Of a stretch of DNA of 64,000 nt, positions 1 through 11,985 are shown piece after piece. The notes beneath the pieces are model-generated. The model saw nothing but the letters and a program-made list of their open reading frames with translations, had not been told where the DNA came from and ran no database searches. The stretch lies in NCBI GenBank assembly GCA_021234535.1, contig CM037846.1, forward strand, positions 16,008,150 through 16,072,149. The letters are read 5' to 3'. Position numbers and translations under genes: made by a program. How positions within the stretch are numbered: position 1 is the stretch's first letter; each line of letters starts with the position of its first letter. The DNA is from Stichopus chloronotus. Taxonomy: Eukaryota; Echinodermata; Holothuroidea; Aspidochirotida; Stichopodidae.

Positions 1-387
1 CCATGAATTAGGATAGACCAATACAAATTCAGGTGACTGTATTTTCCCTTTGACATCAAACTGGTCAATGTCCTTGTTTATACCTTTTGTAGAGAAGAGT
101 AGGTTTGTGTTATCTTGGGGGGGGAGAAGAAGAAAAAACACAGAATACAATAGATGGTTAAAAGTTTTATTGTACAAATGAATATTGGTAGACATGCTAT
201 ACTGGTACTCTTCATTGGACGATTCCTCGAGCACTGGTTCCTTGCAGACATTAAAATACAGTAACTTGTTCAAATAAGAGTACAATCTTGAAGACTTGAA
301 TCTTATCTTACCTGTCACTTTCAGAAAAGTAGAGCAGCAATGTTGCTGAAACTCAACACTTCTGGTTGTTTAATGTTCCTTTGTAAT

Positions 388-905
388 CCCCACAACTCAC
401 TGGTGTGGGTATTCACGAGTGACTATACTTACCCCTTGCCACAATACTGCATCAGTTTGACCTATGCTCTACTGACCTCGAAGTCAATTCTGAGATCGCG
501 CCCTCTAAGGCCTAGCTCGCCCTCATTTGCCTTTCGCTCGAGTGTCTCTTCAACGTGTGTTTTTGGTATCGGTCCTAGGCACACTGCACAAACTGAAATA
601 TTAACACCTAAATTTCTCGGAGAAGCGAGAACTAATTAAGGGGAAAAATATAACAGGCAGAATGACTCCAATATGAATGGAACGAAAAAACAAGAATACT
701 CAGGTTTTAGTCCCGAAACAGCCGCCTTTGCGTGAGGCAAACAGCAAGGCAAAAACACACGTTGAAGAGGCACTCGAGCAAAAGGCAAACAAGGGCGAGC
801 TAAGCCTTAGAGGGCGCGGTGTCAGAATTGACTTCGAGGTCAGTACAGCATAGGTCAAACTGATGCAGTAGTGTGGCAAGGGGTAAGTATATGTCTACGA
901 TGTGA
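388..905. repeat. R3 repeat, two copies head to head (inverted pair)
   Basis: A + copy (about 388-575) begins CCCCACAACTCACTGGTGTG and runs through CTATACTTACCCCTTGCC and GCGCCCTCTAAGGCCTAGC. A - copy lies at about 750-905, with matching GAGGGCGCGGTGTCAGAATT and GGCAAGGGGTAAGTATA. The arms are about 150-190 bp with about 175 bp between them, so the unit could fold back. It may be one foldback element or two insertions. Confidence 0.7.
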
Positions 906-1182
906 ATGGATGGATTGAATATGCTAGCAAAAGTTCAAATGTGATTGAAGAGATTAACAATGAAACAGCAAGAGAAGTTTGTATCTGGTTGATGTATCTG
1001 GTTGATGAATCTGGTTCATTCAGGTTGAATCCCGTTGACAAATTATTAGACTTCTGCCTCTTCATTGCATTTAAAAGCTATCACTCATGAACGAGGTAAA
1101 TGTAGTCGCTTACGTCATTTGTTGGGTTGAAACAGGCAAGTGAAGAATGATGTAAATAGGAAGGGTATAGCATTAATTGATT

Positions 1183-1330
1183 CCCCACAACTTACTGGTG
1201 TGGGTATTCACTGGTGACTATACTTACCTGTAGCTCACACTTATGCATTGCTAAACCCTGAATAAATTGTTTTTGCATCACACCCTCTATCGTCTAGTTC
1301 TTCCTTGCTAGACTTCCTGAGTAGCACACA
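1183..1330 (+). repeat. R3 repeat copy
   Basis: It begins CCCCACAACTTACTGGTGTG and contains CTATACTTACCTG. The right half (CACACCCTCTATCGTCTAG) matches the other copies with more differences. Confidence 0.6.
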
Positions 1331-1567
1331 TGGTTGTTGACGTGAATGTCAACCTTTCAAAGCATTAGTATGTAGTCTTGAATAATGGCAATGTATTTGG
1401 TTTAAGTCTGATAACTATAACCAAATTTATTGTAAATATTGTTTATTGTGATTATTAACGTAATCAGCACTGGACTGAACTTAATGCATACAACATAACT
1501 AGCCTTATGTGGCTGGCTCATCTGACATGACAAAACTACCACTAGCAAAGATTTGTGGAAGTACCTA

Positions 1568-2299
1568 AACTCACCAGTAATCCTGGCATGATAGATAGAA
1601 GTGCAGTTGTTATGCTAAGACAGGTTAGTGAGGAGGAAAAAATTAGCACGATTTCTATCCACTGTCTATTAATATTAAACAATGAGTAAATTGCTGACGG
1701 AAGTGGAAGTGTCTGATCCATGGTGAATTAGCAAATTAGCATATGAATTTTAAGACAGCAGACAAATGTATAGGTTATATGAAGAGAGGGAGTACGCGCG
1801 GTGAATTCAAAAATATTCATCTTAAATTTAATGTCCATCAATGGATGGAGATTTCGTCCTTGCCTGAGAGAGTAGAAAAACATTTCAATCGGAGGCTCAT
1901 GCAGCAGATTCTACCAGTCCCCATGCTTACCTCAGATGACTCTCTCCCTTTCTGTATCCAGTAACGTCTGGCATCACAACTATGATAATTTTTCTTTATC
2001 ACTAAGGAAAGCATCACAAATGGTAAAATAAATATGGCTCCCTGTCAACAAGATACATGGTCACATCTGTCTATAACCAACTATGAAGATGACCTTAGAC
2101 ATGTAAACTAAGAGAATAGTCTAGACTGACTGACACATGCATGAAAAATTTATTACCAGAAATTTCAGAAATGACAAGCACATCAGAACGGGAAGGGGGC
2201 GCTATTCTGGCATTAGGCCACACAATGCCAGTAGTAGTGTTAAAGGGTACCGGGGCCCTTGTCATGGAAGATGAGAATGCTTTTGTTATGATGAGACAG
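1568..2299 (+). repeat. Two exon-like repeat segments, A (to 1623) and B (about 2170-2299)
   Basis: Segment A ends GTTATGCTAAGACAG followed by GTTAGTGAGGAGG. Segment B ends GTTATGATGAGACAG followed by GTAAGTG. In the same frame they read GMIDRSAVVMLRQ and MEDENAFVMMRQ, and B extends back through MPVVVLKGTGALV. Both end where a splice donor would be. Further members are at 3095-3137, 8430-8577, 16415-16520 and 20755-20880. Confidence 0.45.
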
Positions 2300-3589
2300 G
2301 TAAGTGAAAAAATAATGTTAATAAGTTACAGAATCTGAGGAAAAGTTGTGACCAAAACAATTCTTTCACATGCATGTAACAAACAAAGATTTAAAAAGTT
2401 GTATCCATCTATGTAAGAACAGAGTGATCTTTTTCAGCAAACATAATAAAGAGAAAAAGAAAACAGATCTGTCTTTGATGAAGTTTGTTGTCAATGCTTA
2501 CCGTCTGCATGGTTGTCAAAAATAGGCCAAAGACAAAAATAAGAAGGAAACAAATATTTGTTACAAGTAAATCGAATCATCATATGCATAGGGAATCATT
2601 CAAATGTGGAATATAAATTTTACTAAAAAAGAAATAAAACCATTCTAAAAACAGATTCAGATAACTAGTGAAATGCATGCCCAATGAAGCTGCTATGGTT
2701 CCAGAGACAAAACAGCAGGGATAAAAGTAACTGACAGCACCGATTGCCATAGATACTGGGGGCTTACTGATGGCTGTGGTGTCCCGTCCCCCCCCCCCCC
2801 ATGGGGAGAGGGTAGTGTACATGAGTAAATTTGCTCATTCTGGCTGTGCTCTCCTTCAAGCTTATCCATTCAGCAGTAACAATTGAAACTCTTTGGTTCT
2901 AGTAGCTCATGAGCTGGTGGTCTTCAGTGGATGACAAAAAAAAGGGGATTAACCCAATAGGACCACCATTTTCATGCGCTTAAAGATGGAAAAATTGAAT
3001 ATAAAGATCTTGATTTTTCTCTTCCATTTCCACTTAGAAAGCTTCCAAAAAATTCAGTTACATGTTTTAAATGGATCTATACACAAATTTGCAAAAAGGA
3101 GATTGGCATGGTAGATGCACTGTTTATTTTGAGACATGTAAGTGAGGCATGAAATAAATCTTATTACCACTGTTCACTGGAAGAGCACAACCTATGAATC
3201 ATAGCAGCAACAAATAAACTTCATATTCCATTCTGTATTTTTTTCAATAGGACGGAAACAATTCACATTTGCAATTCACAAAACAAACTAAGCCCCCTTT
3301 GTTGTAATTTGTTCTTTCCTGTCTGAAGAATTTACCACTCTGATCACATTGTTTAGTATTAAACTAAAAGCTTGACTGTTGGTGTAGCTAGGGCAAAAAA
3401 GCATTGCATGCAGCTTTTATGTATAACTATGTGCCAACTATACAATTATGGTATTACAAATATGCAATGTCATGGTTTTATGATATGCAGCTGTCTGAGG
3501 TGTTTAAAAGGTAAGTCTGTACAGGGTGCCATAAGACTAACAGGTTCTAGTACTATTGAAAGAGATTGCTAAGTCTGAAAGACTGGGAC

Positions 3590-4200
3590 TTTCCAGGGGG
3601 ATGAAGAGACCTTTGAGTTAGGGTGGAAGAGGAAACTAGGAGAGGTGAAAGGGGGAAGTAGAAGGGATGAGAGGGAATTAGGAGAGAAAGAGGAACTTAG
3701 AAGAGTTGAGAGAGGAACTTAAAAGAGGTGAGAGAGAGACTTAGAAGGGGTGAAAGAGGGACTTAGAGAGGGTTCAAGCGGGAATTAGAAGGGGTGAGAT
3801 TGGGGATTAGAAGGGGTAAAAAAAGCACTAGAAGGGGAGAAAGAGAGCGTTAGAAGGGCGTGAGAGAGGGGCTTACTGTAGAAGGGTTGAGAGTGGGAAT
3901 TAGAAGGGGGAAAGAGGGGATTATAAAGGACGACAGAGGAAATTACAAGGGGTGCAAGTAGGAATTAGAAAGGGACAAAAAAGGGAATATGAAGGATGAA
4001 GGGGGGAATTAGTAGGTGTAAACGAGAGACAAAAATCGAATTAGAATGGGTAAAAGAGCAAATTAGGAGGAACGAGGGAATCAGGAGCATGAAGGGGGGA
4101 GGGGAGAATAGGAAGGGTGAAAAGAGAATAAGGTGGGGTACAGGAGGAAATACAGCGGTTGACAGAAAACTAGAATGGGGTCACCGGGCAAATTAGGAGT
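3590..4200 (+). repeat. GA-rich degenerate minisatellite
   Basis: Irregular units of about 20-25 bp with a core like GAATTAGAAGGGGTGAGAGA are repeated about 25 times. The + strand is almost purely purine, which could form triplex or other non-B structure. Short open frames here have Arg/Lys/Glu-only composition and were not called. Confidence 0.85.
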
Positions 4201-4515
4201 GCATGTGACGTAATTCTGTATCAGTCCAACTTTACCATACAGTACTGTACCATTAACTGAGCAATGAATTTAGGTGAGACTATACAAGGCAATGCTAATA
4301 TACTTTCAGCACTCAGCTTCAAAAGTGACTACATTGTTTTGGGTATTACCATGGAGATATCACACAGTTAAACCGTACATTGATCTCATTTCTGTGGGAT
4401 ATAATCATTAAAATTCTATTTACAAAGTGTCAGTTTCCAATGGGAACCAACGCTTAATGAAGCTCACACTCATTCACATATAAGTGATTGAAGATATAGA
4501 GTATATGGGTCTTAA

Positions 4516-5744
4516 AGGTTGTGTGACATGCAAATGACATTTTGGAACAGTGGGTATATTAAACGTTGAAAATTTGAAGACAAAAACCCATTAAAAATTC
4601 CATCAAAATCCATCACAGATTGACCAATTTACAGGCAAATTTGTGTCTCACAGTTGTATCATGAATAAACATTGGGCTAAGTATGCAAATTTGTGATGTC
4701 AATAGATGGACTCCATGTCTTATGTTAATCCTTACTTTATGTAACCTTTTACTTCAAGTACACTTCGGAATTTTATATGCCCAGAGGGTTTTATTTTGGA
4801 AGCATGCATTTCCTTCTTCAGAAACATCGATATCACCTACCAATGTGAAACACAGTAATTGAAGTGATTGCGTGTGTACTGAAAAACCAAAAAGATAAGA
4901 TTATGTTTGACCTTAACTTTTTCTTGATTTTTAAATGTACACGCAAGGTTCTACATGAACGGACTATGTCTTTCAATGAAGGAAAACGACAGTAACTATT
5001 TCGAAAAGCAACGGGATTGGCATAAAAACAGTAAAAAACAGAAATCATATTTGAAAATTAACGGTTCTTACTATAACTGCCTACATAATGAATATGCAAC
5101 AGTACAGGTCTCACTAGTGTATCAAAAACATACCACTCAAGTAGTCGCTCCTTGGTATGTATCGGGAATTGAAGTATTTGGTGAAAGGAAACACTGTATT
5201 TACAAATAACCTACGAACTGAACACAACCTTGCCCGCGGTGTCAGTGATCCTGAGTTGGTAACTGAATATTCAATACTAGTATACTTCTCATTGGCTTGC
5301 TCAAAGAAGCACACCGTTGATTTGAATGAAAACTGTCAACCACTACAATATCGTATTCTACACTTTTTGTCGTTATGTTAGAAGAATTTGAAATCATATC
5401 GCAAAATTAATCAACTGAAACCTATTTATTTTCCAAGATTGTCTGAATGGTGTAATTAAAAGCCTTACGAAAATTTTGGAGATGAAATTTCAATGTTTTT
5501 ACTTTTTGTCTATGCACGCAATCACTTTTAGTACTTAAGAGGCAAAATATATAGGCTTAGCAAAAGAAACAATGACAATGTGCAACACTCCAAATCATAT
5601 TTTGCATTTTGCTCAAACTTTGAAAAGCCATTTCTCAAAAACAGTGAAAGATATAAACAAAATTCTAACTGATTTTCACTCAGGGTTTCAATTTGCAGCT
5701 TCGGAACGAAGGGTGCTCTTTTCTAAAAGCACGTCACACAACCT
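4516..5744 (+). mobile_element. R1 element, longest copy (1229 bp, TTAA-type DNA transposon, non-autonomous)
   Basis: The left end is TTAA followed by AGGTTGTGTGACATG. The right end reads CACGTCACACAACCT, its inverted repeat, followed by TTTC where TTAA would be expected (decayed). Shorter or rearranged copies lie at 41873-42615, 37570-38720 and, inverted, at 16735-17235. No transposase-like frame was seen, so it is non-autonomous or decayed. TTAA duplication is known for piggyBac and Kolobok transposons; purine-starting ends (AGG) fit Kolobok better, but this is inference. Confidence 0.75.
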
Positions 5745-5782
5745 TTTCTGTCTATACTTGAAAATGTTGTCGTAGGGTGTAG

Positions 5783-7120
5783 CAGGGTTGGAAAACCTTG
5801 CTGAATTTCCTGCGAACACAGTAGAAAATCCACCGATTTCCTGCTGACATTTGTGTAGGGGTAAAACCCCTGATGGGGGGTTCGGGGGCAAGTTCCCAGA
5901 AAATTGGGGTTCCTTGCACATCGAAGGGGTAAAATTGTGCAGCTGAGCACAACAAAAATGTAACTGAAAACTCGCCACAATATTTGAAAAATCAATCACG
6001 AACGCTTAACGTTAGGCTATTTGCGTTGTTGCAATATACGGTACCTTTTTAAATGTGAAGAAGTGTCACTTACAAAATGTCAGAAACGAGTAAAACTTGA
6101 GCCTGATATTGCGCTAAATAGATACGCAATAAGCCTAGAATGTCTTGATCATAAACCACTATACACTGCCAACTACTACGTTGTGCTACTTACAAACAGC
6201 TCTGCGAGTTTGCCGTAAAAAAATCCTGGCAAGTTTCCAAGAAAAGTTTTTTACTGCAAAAATGTGAACACCTGTCCTAAAATGGACATCGCATTCATAA
6301 TGCTCGAATTCAGCCACCTGTTGCAGCTAGCTACGACATTTGTACCGAACTTTTTCATCTCTGATAACTGCGACCATTAACAGGCAGCAGAAATTTGCAG
6401 CCAAAAAAAAGTTAAAAATAAAAGTCGTCCCCCATATTTCAAAATGGTTTAATCGAGGCAATTTTTTTACTGCATGCAACGTTAGCTTTTCCAGAATGGT
6501 TTTTGGCGCTACCATTGCATCTGTGTGTAGGACTGTAAACGTAAAGAAGGTACAAAGGTCAAGTCATGCTGCGTGGGTCTGTTGCGCCGCTAGGTACTGT
6601 ATGTATGCTGTTTATATCAGACCTACTGTATGAAAGCATTCCGTTCACATTAATTGCACAGGGAATCTTGGGCGGAGTTTGGAGAAAAAAAAAACCACCG
6701 ACACCGACAGAGATGAAATTGTGCACGAGCTCTGCGCGAATCATCCTTGGGCACTGTGGTTCATAGGGTGTGTAGGGCGGCTGAAGTGTGCCTAAAAGTA
6801 AACTGGCGATAATTTCTGGTTACTTGCGTGATCGTGGGGGATATACTGGACATTGTGGTTTATTGGCATAGAGGTAACATGCGCTATTTGCCTATGTGAG
6901 TATCGTAAGCAATAGCGATCGACAGAGCTTCTTTTAATATTTGTTTAACAGCATTTTCCCTGTTCTCCCTCATTTATTTTGTTTCTCTGAAGATTTTCCG
7001 TTTTTTTTCCCGTTTTTCATTTAAAAAAAAAAAATGTGTCCCAACACGCAGGATTTCCCGCGAGCGTCGCCGATTTCCCGCGAACCAGGTTCAACAGGTT
7101 CGCAAGGTTTTCCAACCCTG
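5783..7120. mobile_element. hAT-type DNA transposon, 1338 bp, non-autonomous
   Basis: Both ends carry the same 19-bp inverted terminal repeat, CAGGGTTGGAAAACCTTGC. It is flanked by a perfect 8-bp direct duplication GGGTGTAG (5775-5782 and 7121-7128). An 8-bp duplication and CAGGG ends are hallmarks of hAT elements. Subterminal regions share TTTCCYGCGA motifs (for example near 5807, 7055 and 7072). Interior reading frames are short and show no hAT transposase, so it would need an outside enzyme. The exact duplication and matched ends suggest fairly recent insertion. It sits 38 bp from the right end of the R1 copy. Confidence 0.88.
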
Positions 7121-7128
7121 GGGTGTAG

Positions 7129-8429
7129 ACTTGAAAAGTGTGGGGGGTCCATATGAGAGGACTGGCAGTTTAGCAAAGGATGAATTGAACAAATGAGCGA
7201 GAGCATCCATTTAGGACCATTCAGGAGATGCTGGGAGGTGTAGGGATGTAGTGGGCAGGTCTCAAGCCTGTGATGATGAGCATTAGGTTCCATTTACATC
7301 ATAATCTGAATGGGATCCTTCGTACTTCATGAGTTATGTACTAGGTACAATACAGCGTACAATTGAGGAGCTGTTACTCAGAATAACAGCTCCCTAGTGC
7401 AACAAATATGTACACACACACATACACTGCTCTGTAGGTTCCAGACCTGATACTGCAGTTCAGTGTTATGGCAAGTCATGTCTGTAACATTTATCAGGAA
7501 GACATGGTAGACAAAGGGGCTCTAATACAGCTAAGATGTAAAGTAAACAAGCACAGAAGCTGTACTTCACTACTTCATTCGGATTATCACTTCAAAGTGC
7601 GACTGTGCTGAAGTATACAGAAGAATCTTGTAAGAACGGGGGGGCATAGCTTTCTCATGACAGGACACAATCATTGTTCTCAGGGAATTGGTTCGGTATT
7701 TTATAAGAAAACAAACAAAGAAAAAACATTTACGACCACGACTTTTTGTAACAGTCAAAATCATTTCCTGAGGCTGTTTTTTTTTTTCCCCTTTGATACT
7801 TGAATGCAGATGATATCCTCAGTTCGCAGAACAGTTCGCAGAACATAGCATGCAGCCGACATTCCAACTTGATATTGGTAGAGGCCAGAGGGGTTCATAA
7901 TTTCAGATAAATTTCTGACAATTCAGGGTAACTACAATGAGACACACCCATCAAATAAATAACAGCTGCTCAGGTAACACTGCCTGACAGATAGTGCTTC
8001 ACCCACACTCTTGAAACAGATGACGGAATTACCGACAGACATGTTTCGTAAAGCACAAGGTCACCAGACAGCGCACAAATACATTGATAAATGAATTCCT
8101 TGGAAACTCGAGTAGTACCAAGTTGTAAAACATTAACTATGTACCCTAACAGTTTCCCGAACTGCTATCTGGTTGTCAGTTGCAAATATATTTACAAAGG
8201 AGCACATTTCATGGTCAAAAGTTGTCTAAACTTTACAAATATACTTGAGAAAAGCTATTAAATCCTCCGTCAAGAATGTACTATATATGCCTATTCTTAT
8301 CACCTGAAGGAAATCAATTACGACCAATGATGTTGGTCAATACCAAGAAAAAATGCATCCACCTTTCATTGGAAATCCATATGCTAGTAAGTTAGTGATA
8401 CAAAAGTACAGAAAGGGGCTAGAATTTTG
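7129..8429. other. No assignable gene
   Basis: AT-rich single-copy-looking DNA with short homopolymer runs (for example near 7777). No open frame with protein-like composition or paired splice signals was seen. Confidence 0.5.
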
Positions 8430-8577
8430 CTTCGACATGCACACTCTCAGCACACCAGGATGACAGAATGGGTAAGAAGAGCTAGTTAGGTATTAGAACA
8501 GTCAGTATCAGAGGTGGTGTCAAAGATTACTGCAAGTACTCTTGGACGGTAGATTGGAGTGCACTTGTTGTGATGAG
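8430..8577 (+). repeat. Exon-like repeat segment D
   Basis: It runs from CTCTCAGCACACCAGGATGA to TGTGATGAG, followed by the donor-like GTAAGTAAGG. It aligns well with segment F at 20755-20880 (both share CAGAATGGG, GGTATTA and CTCTTGG), and its 3' half aligns with A and B. The reading frame is broken by stops. Confidence 0.45.
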
Positions 8578-9137
8578 GTAAGTAAGGAGTGAACTGAATT
8601 TTGGGTGTTTCATCTCTTTCAAATACCACATACTTCAGCAGATCTATGATATGCATTTTTTTTAAAGTTAGTTTTAATATTTCTCATACAGAAGTTATAT
8701 TTTCCACCTTTTCATCAATTTCAAAATATCAAAACATTTAGATATATCACCCCACCCCCAACATTTACTTGTAGAGGGTGGGGTGAGGTGTGAACAAGCA
8801 GACAGAACGGAGATAGGAATGCTCTAGTGCAATTCCCATGCCTTTTCTTGTGACCTGGGGGACTCTCAACAAATGCCATGAAGATGATTAAAACAGATAA
8901 AAAAATATAAATGATACAACAAAACCTTAGGTCACACCAAGGGACTGCAAAGATCCAGTCAGAATATAAACCCCATTTATGAGCCTTTATATTTGTGCTG
9001 TTTTTGGTCTGCTTTAAAGTAGCTTGTTTACCTTGACAAAGTGTAATTCAACAAAACTGACTGTGAGGAATACTCCATGGACACGTTACCCACTCAACAA
9101 GTAAACAGTTACAAGTTAAACTTGAGGCTGAGACACA

Positions 9138-9172
9138 CATACCCATACACCTGCACACATACACACACACTG
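9138..9172. repeat. CA-rich simple repeat
   Basis: An imperfect (CA)n tract, ACACACATACCCATACACCT then CACATACACACACAC. Confidence 0.8.
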
Positions 9173-9627
9173 ACAGGAATTATTGCTTATTTTTATATAC
9201 TTGAAGGCCGCATTAAACCAAACCTGATTCCATACTGCACAAGACGCCGCACATCTGAGCGACAGAGGAAATCGTTGTTTGGAGGACGGTTTCCTCAAGA
9301 TCTTAGAATGTTCAAACTGATACAGAATCACATGTTTAATGTTACTTTAGTATGTTAGACAACATAACAGCCGGGAACTACCTATGATCTGGAGGATTGC
9401 TGATCAATTACCATGATTGTGTTAACATACAAACAGGATTTTCAGCAAGATGTATACATGTATATTCTGTTCAGACTGTGGCCATGGTTTCTATACTACC
9501 AACAGCATGTCTCCCGGGAAATTTCATAAACAAACAATTTTGACCGATATATCATGCAACAGAATGAAGTCTGGCAACTACGACAGCAAAACACAAAAGT
9601 ATACAAATAGACATTCCATAACATTAC

Positions 9628-9802
9628 CTGTGACTTTGAGAGGCAACCACTAAAGGTTATTGTCAGGCTGCCAATGGATGCCATAATTTCCTCTATTTGT
9701 CTCTTCTTAAATCTGTCTTGATGTTGTTCTGTAAAGATTGAGATCTCATATCGTGCCAAGTCACAAAGTGTGTGCATGAAATTAACCTTAAAGTATGCCT
9801 CA
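9628..9802 (-). CDS. Weak exon candidate, unknown protein
   Basis: A pyrimidine-rich stretch followed by TTGAG, and a donor CAG|GTAATG, frame an open segment on the - strand. It reads FEAYFKVNFMHTLCDLARYE, then ISIFTEQHQDRFKKRQIEEI and MASIGSL. Composition is protein-like (amphipathic helix pattern) rather than low complexity, and the frame ends in phase 0. The strand is that of the membrane-protein gene, 21 kb to its left, so it could be a later exon of it or of another gene. No family was recognised, and chance open frames of this size do occur. Confidence 0.25.
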
Positions 9803-10672
9803 AAGCTCAACGTGTGAAGTATGAGGAAATATGAAGAGTCATGTGTAAAATCTATTTTCTAAACCCTTCTTCTGACCCTGAAAACAAGAGTCCACAGTGG
9901 TCTTCAAAGGGGGAATACCCTCGGAAGCTGGTCGGCATCTAGATTCCGACTCCCAAGACCCCTAGTTTATGATGGAGAGGAATTACTGTAGATTTTTGGG
10001 GTGGATGTGGTACATGTATATCCATTAGGAAAGGAAAAGGCATCTTTGAGTCAGTGTGACTCAAAGTTGCAAGGTTGTGTGGAGACAGGTTAGTAAGAGG
10101 CAAAGTAAACATATATGTAACTATACTTCATGCTTGAATCTTGTTGTTTTCAATGCAAATTCATTGACAATCTTCATTATGTTGTTTCAGATGATCCGAA
10201 TATTTTGGTTCCCTGTACAAATTTCAGAATTTCAGGACACAAAATTTACAGAAAATTTTCTTCGCTTACAGGTATATATAGTTACATGGTTGCTACATTT
10301 CAGACACAGCTGAATACATCACAGTGATGAGGGAGACCTGGATGGTAGCACTATGATAGAAAGTGAAACATTTGAACAAAAGAGTATTCTTTCATTTTTC
10401 TCTTCAAGCGGTCAATATTGAATGAAATCAGCAGTCAGGGTTAATCTCAAGGCAAATAACACCACACCCGACACTGTACAAACCATAAAGTGTTTTGAAG
10501 GCGGTTTTAAATTTCATATCCTGTGTGCTTCGAGGTCTCTCTTGGTTTGTGGCAATGTCACTTTCAATAAGTATTTTCTCTCTCATCTTTATGAGTGTCA
10601 CATCACAGTTAATGGTCTCTGACATAAATTTCTTTTTATATTAAAAACACAGACATTAGAGAGGCACATTAG

Positions 10673-11039
10673 AGAGGCTCCTTGAGATCATTTTGTGAAA
10701 TTTACTTAATTTTTATAAACCAAACAAGTTTCCTAAACATACAAAAACAAATGGTGAATCTACCAGGATCCCAGTGTTTCACAGGAACACTGATGCCTGA
10801 GTTATTAACAATTCAATTTTTTTTTTTTCAATGATTCATGACCAGACACATTTCACATTAGGACCTACTGTAAACCTATTCACATGCACAGAGCCAGTAC
10901 AAGTAAAGGTCAAAAATTCAAAAAGGTTTCATAACTATTGGACTGACACTTGAATAATTATGCTAATTATAAGTATTGTCATCTGTTTATACCCTTCTAA
11001 ATCATCACAAACTTATTGACATCAGCTCAATGAGTCCAT
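10673..11039 (+). mobile_element. R2 MITE, old copy (367 bp)
   Basis: Flanks read TTAG on the left and TCAA on the right, decayed forms of TTAA. The ends AGAGGCTCCTTGAG and CTCAATGAGTCCAT are degenerate inverted repeats. The interior (CACATTAGGACC, CACATGCACA, GTCAAAAATTC) follows the two better copies at 15637 and 19963 over the whole length with many substitutions, so it is the oldest of the three. Confidence 0.8.
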
Positions 11040-11309
11040 TCAACTGCTGCCTCATTTTAGGGAAATATCAAGGACTCTCAAAGTTAGACTACTATATAGT
11101 TTATTGTTATGAAAAATTATAAGACAACGTGGTATTCCAAATTCCCCCTCTGATGACTATAATGTTACTTTGTTTTCCATGAAGATTGATATCCACTATC
11201 TACTCACTGAAGATGTGCATTTCTTGCGCACTGGCATGGACGTTTGGAATGATGTGAACCATGTACTCAAGGATGCTGACATGGCAGATTGAAAGGCATG
11301 CAACTTTTT

Positions 11310-11575
11310 AGGGTGTATTGCATCTCCCTAAGCTATATTTTTACCTCCCGGAAAGCAAAATTCTCAACTGGTTCTAAGTTACAGTACTCTTAGATTGACA
11401 GCAAATTCGAAAGATGCAGAGCAGCTCGTATTACGCAGTGTACACAGGGATCCATTGTTTTGATTACACATGTGGAGGAATTTAAGACAGGCTGAGGGAG
11501 GGACTAGAGGTAGGAGGTAGGGAGAATTGAAACTGTCTGGGGTGATGAGTTTTTGTCTTTAAAAATTGAGAGATT
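11310..11575 (+). repeat. R4 interspersed repeat, copy 1
   Basis: It shares an alignable core with 44385-44592, for example AAGCTATATTTTT, ACAAATTCGAAAG-like, GGATCCATTGTTTTGATTAC and GGTGATGAGTTTTTGTCTTT. Ends and class were not determined. Confidence 0.7.
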
Positions 11576-11913
11576 GCACCGTTTGAGCCATTCAGATTTT
11601 TTAAACGATTCAGATCTTGATTGAATTCAAAGGACCTCTGATCTCTATCAAGCAGACAAGAGAAGAGAGAGGACTACAGACATAACAGAATTATGGTTCA
11701 AGTTCCCTGGCTCAGTGTTTTCACAGGGACCCGAATGGCAGTCTACCACCAGAATCCAAAATTGTTAACCCGGTTCCTTCATAAAGTGAAGAACAATACA
11801 GTGGCCATGTGAACACACTGTGTCAGATTGCCGAGAATTCGCTTACTATACCCAGCAAATAGTACAACACAGACTTTTCTCGTTTTTCTCATGGTACAAC
11901 ACCAGGTTATCTA

Positions 11914-11985
11914 ACCATGGAGCTCCATGGTGTAAACATGCAAAAGTATGAGCAAGGGGTAAGTATATACTGTATGTCTACGACG
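11914..11985. repeat. 18-bp perfect palindrome next to an R3 end fragment
   Basis: ACCATGGAGCTCCATGGT (11914-11931) is a perfect palindrome. It is followed by GAGCAAGGGGTAAGTATA and GTCTACGACG, which is the inverted left part of R3. The same palindrome core recurs at 18392-18411. Confidence 0.6.
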
